A stretch of DNA of 64,000 bases, taken from positions 82,098 to 146,097 of the forward strand of contig NZ_MVFY01000012.1 in the NCBI RefSeq assembly GCF_002042885.1, in the 5' to 3' direction. The DNA is from Citrobacter portucalensis. Its GTDB lineage: Bacteria > Pseudomonadota > Gammaproteobacteria > Enterobacterales > Enterobacteriaceae. Both the position numbers and the translations under genes were made by a program. Shown in pieces: positions 33,127 through 43,175 of this stretch. Position 1 is the first letter of the stretch. Each line of letters opens with the position of its first letter. The notes beneath the pieces are model-generated. The model was not told the origin of the DNA. It was given only the letters and a program-made list of their open reading frames with translations, and searched no databases.

Positions 33127-33161
33127 GTTTAGCTCCTGGGTGTCGATGTTTCGGGTCTGTT

Positions 33162-33243
33162 GTAGGCCGGATAAGGTGCTGGCACCGCCATCCGGCATGG
33201 AATCCCTTGCATTGCCTGATGGCGCTGCGCTTATCAGGCCTAC
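33162..33243. repeat. REP pair between phnD and phnE
   Basis: GTAGGCCGGATAAGGTGCTG...ATCCGGC plus opposed GCCTGATGGCGCTGCGCTTA...CAGGCCTAC in the 133-base gap. It could stabilise the phnCD message and thereby raise binding-protein levels. Confidence 0.92.
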
Positions 33244-33259
33244 AATTTGGTCACCAGGT

Positions 33260-34276
33260 TTACTGCACCGCTTTGGTGACGCTGGTCATAGCGCCCAGTG
33301 CGGCGGTCAGACGGTCAAGGTCATCGAGTTGCGCTTTCAATGCCGAGGTTTTGCTGGTTTTCTCTTCCTCGTTCAGCCCTTTGTTGTCCTTCACACCCTG
33401 CATCTCTTTAAACAGTGCCAGCTGGCGAATCGGCACCAGTTGCAGATCGCTGGAGGCGCGGAACGGTGCCCATCCCAGGCGTTCCAGTACGGTTTTCTGT
33501 TCCGGCGTTTTGCCGTAATTCATAAAGAAGTCGTACACCTTGTCCTTGGTGGTTTCGGAGAGGTTTTTACGCCAGACGATCGGATCGCCCGGGATCAGCG
33601 GCGACTTCCAGATCACCTTCAGTTCTTTCAGTTTTTCCGGCGCGGAAGTTTTCAGCTTGTCGAGGTTTTCGGTGTTGTTGGTGGCGACATCGACCTGCTT
33701 GTTGGCGACGGCCAGCGCGTTGGTTTCGTGTCCGGCGTTAACGGTGCGTTTGAAGTCGCTGGCGGAAATGTTGTTTTTGGCGAAGACGTAGTAGCCGGGG
33801 ACGAGGAAGCCTGACGTTGAGTTGGGATCGCCGTTGCCGAAGGTCAGATCCTTACGTTTGGCGATCAGATCGTTCAGGTTATTGATCGGGCTGTCTTTGT
33901 TAACGATCAACACGCTCCAGTAACCTGGGGATCCGTCGGCGGCGACGGTCTGGGCAAACACTTGCCCGTTAGCGCGATCCACCGCTTCCATTGCCGAGAG
34001 GTTGCCGTACCAGGCGATATCAACTTTGTTAAAGCGCATTCCCTGGATGATCCCGGCGTAGTCCGGGGCGAAGAAGGCGTTCACTTTCACGCCCAGTGAT
34101 TTTTCCATGTCCTTCAGGAACGGTTCCCACTGCGGTTTCAGGTTTTGCTGTGATTCGGTCGAAATAATGCCAAAGTTCAGCGCTTTTTCTTGCTCTTCGG
34201 CATGGGCCGGGGTGAGCAGTGTGCTGAGACTAAACATGCTGGTGAAGGCCAGCGCGGCAACGGTCTTATAGCTCAT
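33260..34276 (-). CDS. phnD: Periplasmic phosphonate-binding protein
   Basis: High-affinity phosphonate receptor of the PhnCDE importer. 338 residues from ATG 34276 ([18 protein letters not shown] signal peptide ending AHA-EEQ). An ATG two codons upstream sits too close to the ribosome site GAGG. Conserved [28 protein letters not shown] and [17 protein letters not shown] form the phosphonate pocket. Confidence 0.95.
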   Translation of the reverse strand: MSYKTVAALAFTSMFSLSTLLTPAHAEEQEKALNFGIISTESQQNLKPQWEPFLKDMEKSLGVKVNAFFAPDYAGIIQGMRFNKVDIAWYGNLSAMEAVDRANGQVFAQTVAADGSPGYWSVLIVNKDSPINNLNDLIAKRKDLTFGNGDPNSTSGFLVPGYYVFAKNNISASDFKRTVNAGHETNALAVANKQVDVATNNTENLDKLKTSAPEKLKELKVIWKSPLIPGDPIVWRKNLSETTKDKVYDFFMNYGKTPEQKTVLERLGWAPFRASSDLQLVPIRQLALFKEMQGVKDNKGLNEEEKTSKTSALKAQLDDLDRLTAALGAMTSVTKAVQ

Positions 34277-34299
34277 TTCCATTCCTCATTGTGGGGATG

Positions 34300-35088
34300 T
34301 CAGGCAGCCTGCGCGTTCTGTTCGACGCGGTTCATGCTGCGGTAGAGATGGTCAAAACGATCGTTATCAAAATGCTGGCTGCTGCCATCAAAGAAGACGT
34401 TGCCCTGGCGCAGCGCGATGATGCGTTCGCAGTAGCGCAGGGCGTAATCCACCTGATGCAGCGTGACGACCACGGTGATGCCGTCGGTCTGGTTTATGTC
34501 GCGTAGGGTGTCCATCACGATGCGGGCGGATTCCGGGTCCAGCGAAGCAATCGGCTCATCGGCGAGGATCACTTTGGCCTGCTGCATCAGCGCGCGGGCG
34601 ATTGCAACGCGCTGCTGCTGACCGCCCGAAAGCGTGGAAACGCGCTGGTATGCAAAGTGCGCCATGCCCACGCGGGTCAGCGCCTGTAATGCACGCTGTT
34701 TTTGTTCCTGGCTAAACCAGCTAAAACAGGTACGCCAGAACGGTGTGCTGCCGAGCGCGCCAATCAGGACGTTCTCCAGCACTGTCAGGCGGTTCACCAG
34801 ATTGAACTGCTGGAAGATGTAGCCGGTGTGGGCGCGGCTTTTGCGGATATCGCGCGCCAGGCGGCCTTCATGTTGAACGGTGCGGCCCAGCAGCTCGACG
34901 CGGCTGCCGGGGGATTTATCACCGGTGATCAAACCGCTTAAATGACGTAAAAGGGTGGATTTGCCGGAGCCAGACGGCCCAAGCAGAGCCACCATCTCGC
35001 CGGAACAGATGTTCAGATCAACCGCATTGAGCGCCTGATGTTGATTGAAGGACTTGGAGAGTTTCTCGACGCGAATAATCGTTTGCAT
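34300..35088 (-). CDS. phnC: Phosphonate ABC transporter ATPase
   Basis: Energises phosphonate import. 262 residues; Walker [17 protein letters not shown], signature [15 protein letters not shown], Walker [13 protein letters not shown]. First gene of the phn operon, behind AGGGAGG. A PhoB box is expected upstream (35100-35200). CTGTCAT on the minus strand at 35188-35194 is a perfect half-element, but I do not see the second half clearly. Confidence 0.95.
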   Translation of the reverse strand: MQTIIRVEKLSKSFNQHQALNAVDLNICSGEMVALLGPSGSGKSTLLRHLSGLITGDKSPGSRVELLGRTVQHEGRLARDIRKSRAHTGYIFQQFNLVNRLTVLENVLIGALGSTPFWRTCFSWFSQEQKQRALQALTRVGMAHFAYQRVSTLSGGQQQRVAIARALMQQAKVILADEPIASLDPESARIVMDTLRDINQTDGITVVVTLHQVDYALRYCERIIALRQGNVFFDGSSQHFDNDRFDHLYRSMNRVEQNAQAA

Positions 35089-35220
35089 GATGCGGCCTCC
35101 CTAAAAAAGTGGCCCCATCGTGGCGGATCAATGTGACGTTTTCGTTAAGGGATGGTTACTCGACGATGAAGAGTTGAGCGCTATTTGATGACAGTACGGG
35201 AGGGCTGGCCTCCCGTTGGA

Positions 35221-35670
35221 TTACTCTGTAGGGGGTTGCTGTTGTTTGACAACGTTGATCATCCACGGCACGCCATACTGGTCGCTCACTTTACCGAAAC
35301 CGTGGGCCCAGAAGGTTTCCTGCCAGTCCATTTCGATTTTTCCGTTTGCTGCCAGATTATCAAACCAGCGTTTGCCTTCATCGACGTTTTGCGTGTCGAG
35401 CACCAGCGTGAAGCCAGAGTAGTGAGCATTTCCGTCCGGGGCGCTATCGCTCATCATGATGTCACTGCCCGCAACGCGCAGGTTGGCGTGGGCGATGGCA
35501 GTGTCGGGGAATTTCAAGCCTGAAGGGCAACCATCTTCGCTATCCTGCGCCGATTTGGGCATTTCACCGAAGTTGATTTTGTAGAGTAGCTCAGCGCCTA
35601 ACGTTTTTTGATAGTAGGCGATAGCGTCAGCGCAGTTGCCTGCAAAGGAGATATAGGGACTTAACGGCAT
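35221..35670 (-). CDS. yjdN: VOC-fold protein YjdN (PhnB)
   Basis: Glyoxalase/bleomycin-resistance-fold protein of 149 residues, function unknown; named PhnB historically but not needed for phosphonate use. The 3-demethylubiquinone-methyltransferase-like segments GADIMMSD-type (here AGSDIMMSDSAPDG) and ETFWAHGFGKVSDQYGVPWMINV are visible. ATG 35670 behind GAGGTAAAG gives the known N-terminus MPLSPYISF. Confidence 0.93.
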   Translation of the reverse strand: MPLSPYISFAGNCADAIAYYQKTLGAELLYKINFGEMPKSAQDSEDGCPSGLKFPDTAIAHANLRVAGSDIMMSDSAPDGNAHYSGFTLVLDTQNVDEGKRWFDNLAANGKIEMDWQETFWAHGFGKVSDQYGVPWMINVVKQQQPPTE

Positions 35671-35719
35671 AATCTTTACCTCAGGTAAAAGAAGCCAATT
35701 AAGTGTAGTTAGCGTCTGC

Positions 35720-35758
35720 AAAAATAAACCAGGCGGGAAGTATGAGCTTCCCGCCTGG
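35720..35758 (-). terminator. Terminator after yjdM
   Basis: Minus-strand stem CCAGGCGGGAAG-CTCATA-CTTCCCGCCTGG (12 bp) followed by TTTATTTTT. A degenerate REP-like stem (CCTGATTAGCG...CGCTATCAGG, about 35776-35799) lies between it and the yjdM stop. Confidence 0.85.
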
Positions 35759-35809
35759 CAGATGAGCTGGTGTTGACCTGATTAGCGTCGCGCTATCAGG
35801 CAATTTGCA

Positions 35810-36145
35810 TCAGTTCTTTTTCACAAACTCAGATTTCAGCTTCATTGGGCCAAAGCCATCGATTTTGCAATCGATGTTGTGGTCACCTTCAACCAAACGA
35901 ATGTTTTTCACTTTGGTACCAATCTTCAGCATGGAAGAGCTACCTTTTACCTTCAGGTCTTTCACGACGGTAACGCTGTCGCCGTCAGCCAGCAGGTTGC
36001 CGTTGGCATCTTTAACGATCAGTTCGTCGCTGTCCTGCGCCGGTTCAGCATCGTTCCATTCGTGAGCGCATTCCGGGCAGATGAACATGCCGTTATCTTC
36101 GTAAGTGTATTCGGAGTTGCATTGCGGGCAGTGTGGTAATGACAT
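35810..36145 (-). CDS. yjdM: Zinc-ribbon protein YjdM (PhnA)
   Basis: 111 residues; an N-terminal zinc ribbon [21 protein letters not shown] followed by a PhnA beta-barrel domain ([16 protein letters not shown]...[14 protein letters not shown]). Function unclear; despite the old name it is not a phosphonate enzyme in enterobacteria. ATG 36145 is chosen over an upstream extension because homology begins at MSLPHCP. Confidence 0.94.
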   Translation of the reverse strand: MSLPHCPQCNSEYTYEDNGMFICPECAHEWNDAEPAQDSDELIVKDANGNLLADGDSVTVVKDLKVKGSSSMLKIGTKVKNIRLVEGDHNIDCKIDGFGPMKLKSEFVKKN

Positions 36146-36686
36146 GTGGATTTCCTCAAAAGTCAGCAGGGGCAAATGCGCCCAAAAAATGGCAGATTGC
36201 CGAAAAAGGCCGCAATTATACATAAAATCCCTGCATTTGTCGGGACTACTGCGCGATTACGCAAAATGATCTGCTGTAAAGACCCTCTGCTTTCACCTCA
36301 ATGAAAGTATGGCGGAATATTTTTTAAGGGAAATTGCTACGCTTAGATATTTAAGATAAGGTGAGGCGAAATATCTGATATTCATAGGTAACATTGCTTA
36401 GAGATGCCTAAGTCATTGTGATTGAATATCATTGAACCCCTTAAATTTAGTAGGGGGATTCCGCTGGCATTTTTTAAAACTGAACTACGCTGTCTATCTT
36501 TCTTACTTATTTTCATAAGTGAGAGGCATCAGGCCAGCGGTTATACACCAAATTTATTTTAATAATATCAATTGGTTGTTTTGATTTTAATTATTTCTAT
36601 ACGTAATTATAAAAGCCAAAAAATCTATAAATAAAACGATTGGGCTAAATAAAAGCAATGCCATTTGCGTTAAGGAAAAATTTTCC
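36146..36686. other. yjdM-crfC intergenic region with a nested inverted repeat
   Basis: 541 AT-rich bases without a credible ORF. CCGCTGGC (36461-36468) pairs with GCCAGCGG (36533-36540), and inside them TCTTACTTAT-TTTC-ATAAGTGAGA (36501-36524) makes a 10-bp hairpin with one G-T pair. It should also hold the divergent promoters of yjdM and crfC, which I cannot place with confidence. Confidence 0.5.
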
Positions 36687-39044
36687 ATGCACACACAGAC
36701 AATATATGAATTAAGTCAGGAAGCGGAACGCTTGCTGATGCTCTCGCTTGAACATCTCAGGCAATTGCAAAAATTGCCTATGACGTCGTTGGATGATGTC
36801 GCGCTAAAACAAGGAGAGCATAGCAGTCAGGTTGTTCAGCCCCTGCATTTCAGCGCGCGTGGCATGGATGTCCAGCAAGCAACGCTCAATAATGAGCTGC
36901 GCAAGATTACGCGTCTGGAAATGGTGTTGGCGATTGTTGGCACGATGAAAGCGGGAAAATCGACGACGATTAACGCGATTGTGGGGACAGAGGTGTTACC
37001 TAATCGTAATCGCCCCATGACGGCGTTACCAACGCTAATACGCCATACGCCGGGGCAGAAAGAGCCGGTGCTGCATTTTTCACATGTCGCGCCGATCGAT
37101 GCCTTAATGAAGGTTTTGCAGCAGCGCGTGCGCGAGTGCGATCGCCTGCGTCTTACGCAGACCCTGGAAATTGACAAGGATATGAATGTCCTGCTGCAAC
37201 ATATTGAAAATGGTGTGGCATTTGAACGGTATTATCTTGGCGCACAGCCTATTTTCCATTGCCTTAAAAGCCTGAACGACCTGGTGCGCCTGTCAAAAGC
37301 ATTGGACGTTGATTTTCCTTTTGCCGCCTATGCCGCGATTGAGCATATTCCGGTTATTGAAGTTGAGTTTGTCCATTTGGCCGGACAGGCAAGCTACCCA
37401 GGGCAATTAACGCTGCTGGATACGCCGGGGCCGAACGAGGCAGGACAACCGCACTTACAAAAAATGCTCAATGAACAGCTGGTGCGGGCCTCTGCGGTGC
37501 TGGCGGTGTTGGATTACACCCAACTGAAATCGATTTCCGATGAGGAAGTGCGTCAGGCGATTATGGCGGTCGGCAAGTCAGTACCGCTGTATGCGCTGGT
37601 GAACAAGTTCGATCAGAAAGACCGCAACAGTGATGATGAAGAACAGGTGCGGGCGTTGATTTCCGGCACGTTGATGCAAGGCGGAATCGCCCCTGAAAGA
37701 ATTTATCCGGTCTCCTCAATGTGGGGCTATCTGGCGAACAGGGCGCGTCATGAGCTGACGACGCGCGGGCGACTGCCGGATCATCAGGAGCAACGTTGGG
37801 TGCAGGATTTTGCCGAAGCGGCGCTTGGCAGACGCTGGCGCACCACCGATCTTGACGATACGGAACACATCCGCCATGCCGCCGACCTGTTGTGGGAAGA
37901 CTCGCTGTTTGAACAGCCGATCCAGAAAGTGATTCACGCGGCTTATGCCAATGCTTCGTTGTATGCACTTCGCTCTGCGTCACATAAGTTATTGAACTAT
38001 GCACAAAGCGTGCACGAATATCTGGAATTTCGCGCCCACGGGTTAACGGTCGCCTATGACAAACTGCGGCTGAACATCACGCATATTGAAGAGGATATGC
38101 AGCAGTTAGAAGTGAGCCAGGGGCGGGTGAGCGATGAAGTCAGCCATGAAGTAGAACTGGCGCTGGAGGCTGCTGCTGCCTATCTCAGTGAGCAACAGAC
38201 TGAGATTCTTTGCGGTATCAACACGTTCTTTGTCAAAGAAAACGTCCTGATGATGTCACAACACGGTCTGGGGACTGCTGTGAATACGGCAGAAATGGCC
38301 GGAGAAATGTTGGTGCTGCACGATGAAGGGCAGGCGAAAATTTTGTTAGATAAAATTCGCTCATCCTGTGAGGGGGTATTGCTGGCGGCGCAGGAAAGCA
38401 TCAGCCGGGACTTAGCCCTGCGTTTTGAACAGCTTGAGTCGACGCTCTCCCGGGCGCTAAATGACGCGATGCGACCAATTGAACAAAGGGTGAAGGAGGA
38501 GCTAAACCACGCCGGTTTTCGTGCGCGGATCCGTTTTCCAGCGTTCCATACGGCGATGTTTAATTTCAATACCCGCCAATTGTTTAACGAGGCCATTGAG
38601 CAGGATATTCCGGCAGAAAATGCGCCGTCTACTGGCGGTGTGGTGCGTGACACTTTCTCTCGTTGGCTAAATCAACCCAACTGGGGATGGAATGATTACG
38701 TCGAAACAAAAACGCGTTATCTCATTGATATGGGCGCATTGCATAAAAACCTTGTGCAGTACGTCTCCCAGTTTTGCCAACAAATTCGTAAAGCTTTAGC
38801 TGCTCAGGTCGATATTTCCGTTACGGCTGGCATGGCCACATTTTTTGCTGATTTCTCTCTGTGCCTGGCGCAATTGCAGGCGAGTCTGAGTGAGAGTCTG
38901 ACGCTACGCCAACAAAATGAATCCGCGGTGAATGCAATGAATGAGCAATTGCAGCAGCGCATTACGATTGCGGCATGGCTTTATGAAGATTCCCGATTGC
39001 TGCGTGACGATATCAATACCCTTTTTGCAACCGAGCACACATGA
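36687..39044 (+). CDS. crfC: Dynamin-like GTPase CrfC
   Basis: Large bacterial dynamin homologue. In E. coli it binds the beta sliding clamp and helps keep sister replication forks together. 785 residues, longer than the 742 I recall for E. coli. G1 GTMKAGKSTTINA near residue 90, G3 LLDTPGPNEAG, G4 LVNKFDQKDR. Helical stalk regions of about 350 residues follow and differ most from E. coli. The stop overlaps the yjcZ ATG by four bases, so both products are probably made together. Confidence 0.95.
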   Translation: MHTQTIYELSQEAERLLMLSLEHLRQLQKLPMTSLDDVALKQGEHSSQVVQPLHFSARGMDVQQATLNNELRKITRLEMVLAIVGTMKAGKSTTINAIVGTEVLPNRNRPMTALPTLIRHTPGQKEPVLHFSHVAPIDALMKVLQQRVRECDRLRLTQTLEIDKDMNVLLQHIENGVAFERYYLGAQPIFHCLKSLNDLVRLSKALDVDFPFAAYAAIEHIPVIEVEFVHLAGQASYPGQLTLLDTPGPNEAGQPHLQKMLNEQLVRASAVLAVLDYTQLKSISDEEVRQAIMAVGKSVPLYALVNKFDQKDRNSDDEEQVRALISGTLMQGGIAPERIYPVSSMWGYLANRARHELTTRGRLPDHQEQRWVQDFAEAALGRRWRTTDLDDTEHIRHAADLLWEDSLFEQPIQKVIHAAYANASLYALRSASHKLLNYAQSVHEYLEFRAHGLTVAYDKLRLNITHIEEDMQQLEVSQGRVSDEVSHEVELALEAAAAYLSEQQTEILCGINTFFVKENVLMMSQHGLGTAVNTAEMAGEMLVLHDEGQAKILLDKIRSSCEGVLLAAQESISRDLALRFEQLESTLSRALNDAMRPIEQRVKEELNHAGFRARIRFPAFHTAMFNFNTRQLFNEAIEQDIPAENAPSTGGVVRDTFSRWLNQPNWGWNDYVETKTRYLIDMGALHKNLVQYVSQFCQQIRKALAAQVDISVTAGMATFFADFSLCLAQLQASLSESLTLRQQNESAVNAMNEQLQQRITIAAWLYEDSRLLRDDINTLFATEHT

Positions 39045-39934
39045 CTAACGTTTTACTGGAAGGCCCCGGGAGGACGCTGGAGTGTGTCTACCCGAAGTTT
39101 ATGGTCGATCTGGTTCAGGGAGATGAAACCAAACGTTCCGGCGGTTTTCTGCAACAGCAGCAGCGGCTGCGCGCGCGTCTGACGCAGGAAGTGTTATCCC
39201 AGACGCAACTGCGTGCGTGGGTGATGGCGGGAGTGTCCAGCGAGCATCTGGTGATGCGCCTTAAGCTGGTGGAGAAGCTGGCAGGCATGATTGACCCGGG
39301 TCATCTGGCGCTGGTACGGATCGTCGAAGGGCTGATGTTTTTGCAACAAACAGAACACCCGCGTGGGCTTTCAACCCCCGGTCTTTTACAGCAAATAAAT
39401 TCACTGACTGACTGGTTTACCCAACGCGCGGCGTATAAAGAGAAGGCGCTGACCCAGCGCGGCCTGACGGTTCAGGCGGGCGAGCATAGCGAACAAATTT
39501 TTACCCGCTGGCGGGCTGGCGCGTATGACGGCTGGTCGTTACCAGGACGCTGTTTTGTCGCGCTGGAGGAGCTACGTTGGGGTGCTTTTGGTGATGCCTG
39601 CCGGTTAGCGAATGCCGATGTGGTGTTAATGCTAAAAGACAACCTGCGAACCATGGCGGCTCAGGCGTTGGCGGATAGCGTGAATGCAGCGCCTGCTACG
39701 CGTCATTACTATCATCATTGGCTCAGCACGCCAGCTGTCGGCGGATCGGGCGAGTATAACGATATGCTGAGCTGGCTGGGGAGCTGGTGCGATGCGCAAC
39801 GCCATCCTGTGAGCTGGTCGGTGACGCAGCGTTGGCAAAATGTGGCGCTGGGAATGCCGCGATTGTGTTCGGCAAAGCGGCTGGTCGATGCGATGGTTGA
39901 GGAGATTTTTGCACCGACCCTGCTCGTCAATTGA
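39041..39934 (+). CDS. yjcZ: CrfC-coupled protein YjcZ, function unknown
   Basis: 297 residues, soluble and mostly helical by composition, no domain that I recognise. Sequence features: LEGPGRTLECVYPKFMVDLVQGDETKR at the start, tryptophan-rich centre (RWRAGAYDGWSLPGRCFVALEELRWGAF). Translationally coupled to crfC (ATGA overlap) here as in E. coli, which suggests a joint role. A stem CCCTGCTC...GAGCAGGG (39918-39940) covers the stop. Confidence 0.9.
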   Translation: MTNVLLEGPGRTLECVYPKFMVDLVQGDETKRSGGFLQQQQRLRARLTQEVLSQTQLRAWVMAGVSSEHLVMRLKLVEKLAGMIDPGHLALVRIVEGLMFLQQTEHPRGLSTPGLLQQINSLTDWFTQRAAYKEKALTQRGLTVQAGEHSEQIFTRWRAGAYDGWSLPGRCFVALEELRWGAFGDACRLANADVVLMLKDNLRTMAAQALADSVNAAPATRHYYHHWLSTPAVGGSGEYNDMLSWLGSWCDAQRHPVSWSVTQRWQNVALGMPRLCSAKRLVDAMVEEIFAPTLLVN

Positions 39935-39964
39935 GCAGGGCTGGTGAGTAGGATAAAGGCAGGT

Positions 39965-40963
39965 TTAGTGGTGCAAAGAGTCTGCCGGGGTGGCCACCGC
40001 TTCGTTGGCGACCCGGTTTTTATTAAAACGTTTGGCATACAGCGCGGTGATAATCGGCACCAGAATGGCGGTGACAATTACGCTGGCGGCAACCAGCGCC
40101 GTAGCGGATGCAGCTACCGGTTCGAACGCCGGGTTAATCTGGGCGATAATCACCGGGTTTGCTACCGCAGCACCTGCTGCTGAAGAGGCTGCGACGCCTG
40201 CCGTACCGTTCCCGCCACCAATAACACGGTCAGCAATAATCAGCGGGATACCGGTGATGACGATAACCGCGACACCCAGCAGGATACCCAGCAGACCGGT
40301 ATCAACGATCACGCTCAGGTTAATAGTGTTACCCAACGCGAAGCCGAAGAACGGGATCAGCACCGGTGTGGCTTTGCTGAAGAAAGAACGCAGGTCGTGA
40401 TCCAGGTTGCCCAACGTAAAGCCAATCAGGAACGGTAATACCGCGCCGATGAAATGGTGTGGCTCGAAGGAGGCCAGACCCGCAGAGCCGAGGATCACCA
40501 TGGTCATTAACGGACCGGATTCCAGAGACATCAACACAAATGCGCCGGACTCTTCTTTGGTGCCGTACTGGTTCATCAGGCTGGCGTACAAACCACCGTT
40601 GGTCATGTCCATTGCGGAGACAATTGCCAAAACTGAGAGACCTGCAAAGAACCCGGTTTGAATACCGGTATCAGGAATAAATGAAGCAGCAATCATTGCC
40701 ACTACCCAAGCCACGGCTATTTTGGTTATTACCAGCGTACCGGACTTGCGTAATACCGTACCGGTTGCCCGCAAATCAATAGATGCGCCGATACAAAAAA
40801 ACCACACTGCCAGAATCGGTACCGTTCCGCTGATCATTCCTTTGGTAAACGAACCGAAATACGCACCGGTATCCGGAGCTAACGTATTTAACACTGCGCC
40901 TAATAACAGAGGAATCAACATCATTCCGCCGGGGATGCGTTCAATCGTGGCTTTAATTTTCAT
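39965..40963 (-). CDS. kdgT: 2-keto-3-deoxygluconate permease, KdgT type
   Basis: Proton symporter of the KdgT family importing 2-keto-3-deoxygluconate, a product of pectin and glucuronate breakdown. 332 residues with about ten helices and the family segments [38 protein letters not shown] and [21 protein letters not shown] 40963 behind AGGACG is preferred to an ATG at 40975. A KdgR-like box upstream supports the assignment. In E. coli K-12 kdgT lies elsewhere, so this is a relocated copy or a paralogue. Confidence 0.85.
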   Translation of the reverse strand: MKIKATIERIPGGMMLIPLLLGAVLNTLAPDTGAYFGSFTKGMISGTVPILAVWFFCIGASIDLRATGTVLRKSGTLVITKIAVAWVVAMIAASFIPDTGIQTGFFAGLSVLAIVSAMDMTNGGLYASLMNQYGTKEESGAFVLMSLESGPLMTMVILGSAGLASFEPHHFIGAVLPFLIGFTLGNLDHDLRSFFSKATPVLIPFFGFALGNTINLSVIVDTGLLGILLGVAVIVITGIPLIIADRVIGGGNGTAGVAASSAAGAAVANPVIIAQINPAFEPVAASATALVAASVIVTAILVPIITALYAKRFNKNRVANEAVATPADSLHH

Positions 40964-41170
40964 AAACGTCCTCATGTCTTGTCGCTGCTAAAACTCGCGC
41001 AAGAGGGTAAAAATTAATAAATTCAAATGGTTACTGGTATTTCTTAACAAAGAAAATCGCTATCTCTTTGTTTTATAAAATCTAACGCGGCATACGTTGA
41101 GCGTGTTGCTGCTCCCAGGGATATTGCGTCTGGAATTAGTTTGCATTCATGGGAACATTGATTCAATCAA

Positions 41171-41189
41171 AATAAAACGATGTTTTAGT
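41171..41189 (-). promoter_or_regulatory. KdgR-like operator upstream of kdgT
   Basis: AATAAAACGATGTTTTAGT matches the palindromic KdgR consensus AATGAAACANYRTTTCATT in about 15 of 19 positions, 208 bases before the kdgT start. It would make the permease inducible by 2-keto-3-deoxygluconate. Confidence 0.45.
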
Positions 41190-41432
41190 TATCTTCATCA
41201 CATATTCCGCGCAAAAGTTCTTAAGCACCATGATTATTAAAAAAGCTGTGATCTTTTTGTGAAGGGATTAGGTGGTTTTTTTGCTAGCAGAATAATAGTG
41301 ACCGCTGTGATTGTTGGTGCAATAAAGCGATTTATTCTTGTATTTAATTGTCATTAAATCGCAAGCATTACATGTAAAAAAGCTGACTAAGAATGACCTA
41401 ATTTACGCATGTTGACGAAATGAAAAACTATA

Positions 41433-41468
41433 TGTGAAGTTGATCACAAATTTAAACGCTGTTAGGGT
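41433..41468 (+). promoter_or_regulatory. proP P1 promoter with CRP site
   Basis: TGTGA-AGTTGA-TCACA (41433-41448) is a perfect CRP site overlapping the -35 TTGATC (41440-41445); 17 bases later comes TAGGGT (41463-41468). This equals the CRP-repressed, osmotically induced P1 of E. coli proP. The start codon is about 190 bases downstream, so the leader is long. Confidence 0.8.
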
Positions 41469-41547
41469 AAAGAGGTCATTAACCGCCCAATCAGGCGTCA
41501 ACAGGTTCGGTTGTACTGTGCGTTTCTCGTCAGTGTAAGTAAACCTG

Positions 41548-41554
41548 CTACGCT
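41548..41554 (+). promoter_or_regulatory. proP P2 promoter, -10 of RpoS type
   Basis: TG-CTACGCTT is the extended -10 preferred by RpoS, about 100 bases before the proP start, the location of the Fis- and RpoS-dependent P2 in E. coli. Confidence 0.6.
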
Positions 41555-41662
41555 TGTTACAGGGAATGCGCCTGTGCGTTCCCCGCTCGGTGATGACCCT
41601 GACGCATGGGCGTTAGGGGACTCGAACTGGAGCGTGACAGGGCTAAGTCTATGAGGACGAGT

Positions 41663-43165
41663 ATGCTAAAAAGGAAAAAAATAAAACCGATAACGCTGCG
41701 CGACGTTACCATCATTGATGACGGTAAATTGCGAAAAGCCATTACCGCAGCGTCGTTAGGTAATGCGATGGAGTGGTTCGATTTTGGTGTTTATGGATTT
41801 GTTGCTTACGCATTAGGTAAAGTGTTCTTCCCGGGGGCTGACCCCAGCGTGCAGATGGTTGCCGCACTCGCCACCTTCTCTGTTCCCTTTCTGATTCGAC
41901 CGCTTGGCGGATTGTTCTTCGGTATGCTCGGCGATAAATACGGTCGTCAGAAGATACTCGCTATCACCATCGTGATTATGTCGATCAGTACCTTCTGTAT
42001 CGGTCTTATTCCCTCGTATGCCTCAATTGGTATCTGGGCACCGATTCTGCTGTTGCTGTGTAAGATGGCGCAGGGGTTCTCGGTCGGCGGAGAGTATACC
42101 GGGGCATCGATTTTTGTCGCAGAGTACTCGCCAGACCGTAAGCGCGGATTTATGGGCAGTTGGCTGGACTTCGGCTCGATTGCCGGGTTTGTGCTGGGCG
42201 CGGGCGTGGTGGTCCTGATCTCAACTATCGTCGGCGAGGATAACTTCCTTGAGTGGGGCTGGCGTATTCCGTTCTTCCTGGCGCTACCGTTAGGGCTGAT
42301 TGGTTTGTACCTGCGCCATGCGCTGGAAGAGACGCCGGCGTTCCAGCAGCACGTGGATAAACTGGAGCAGGGCGATCGTCAGGGTCTGCAGGAAGGTCCT
42401 AAGGTCTCGTTTAAAGAGATTGCGACTAAGCACTGGCGCAGCCTGTTGGCATGTGTTGGTCTGGTGATTGCCACCAACGTCACCTACTACATGCTGCTCA
42501 CCTATATGCCGAGCTATCTGTCGCATAACCTGCATTACTCTGAAGACCACGGCGTGTTGATTATTATCGCCATCATGATTGGTATGCTGTTTGTGCAGCC
42601 GATTATGGGGTTGCTCAGCGACCGTTTCGGGCGTCGTCCGTTTGTGATAATGGGCAGTATTGCGCTGTTTGTGCTGGCGATTCCGGCATTTATTCTGATT
42701 AACAGTAATGTTATCGGCCTGATTTTCGCCGGGTTGCTGATGTTGGCGGTGATCCTCAACTGCTTTACCGGGGTGATGGCGTCAACGTTACCGGCGATGT
42801 TCCCGACGCATATTCGCTACAGTGCGCTGGCCGCCGCGTTTAATATCTCGGTATTGATCGCCGGTCTGACTCCGACATTGGCCGCATGGCTGGTGGAAAG
42901 CTCGCAGAATCTGATGATGCCCGCTTATTATCTGATGGTGATTGCGGTAGTAGGTTTGATTACCGGCGTGACCATGAAAGAGACGGCTAATCAGCCGCTG
43001 AAAGGCGCGACACCTGCTGCTTCGGATATTCAGGAAGCGAAAGAGATCCTCGGCGAACACTACGATAACATTGAACAGAAAATCGAAGATATCGATCAGG
43101 AAATTGCTGAGCTACAGGTTAAGCGCACGCGTCTGGTGCAGCAGCATCCGCGTATTGAAGAGTAA
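41663..43165 (+). CDS. proP: Osmosensing proline/betaine proton symporter
   Basis: Major-facilitator carrier that senses osmotic upshift and imports proline, betaine and ectoine. 500 residues, like E. coli. MFS loop GDKYGRQKILA and a C-terminal antiparallel coiled coil (ASDIQEAKEILGEHYDNIEQ...IDQEIAELQVKRTRLVQQ, residues 455-495) that tunes the osmotic set point. ATG 41663 behind GAGGACG gives the known MLKRKK start; the open frame upstream to 41606 is leader. Confidence 0.97.
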   Translation: MLKRKKIKPITLRDVTIIDDGKLRKAITAASLGNAMEWFDFGVYGFVAYALGKVFFPGADPSVQMVAALATFSVPFLIRPLGGLFFGMLGDKYGRQKILAITIVIMSISTFCIGLIPSYASIGIWAPILLLLCKMAQGFSVGGEYTGASIFVAEYSPDRKRGFMGSWLDFGSIAGFVLGAGVVVLISTIVGEDNFLEWGWRIPFFLALPLGLIGLYLRHALEETPAFQQHVDKLEQGDRQGLQEGPKVSFKEIATKHWRSLLACVGLVIATNVTYYMLLTYMPSYLSHNLHYSEDHGVLIIIAIMIGMLFVQPIMGLLSDRFGRRPFVIMGSIALFVLAIPAFILINSNVIGLIFAGLLMLAVILNCFTGVMASTLPAMFPTHIRYSALAAAFNISVLIAGLTPTLAAWLVESSQNLMMPAYYLMVIAVVGLITGVTMKETANQPLKGATPAASDIQEAKEILGEHYDNIEQKIEDIDQEIAELQVKRTRLVQQHPRIEE

Positions 43166-43175
43166 CGGTGTTATT

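Noticed and set aside
35120..35200. PhoB box upstream of phnC
   Set aside because: One perfect CTGTCAT half is present, but I cannot find a second half at the 11-base spacing, so it is mentioned only as a possibility.
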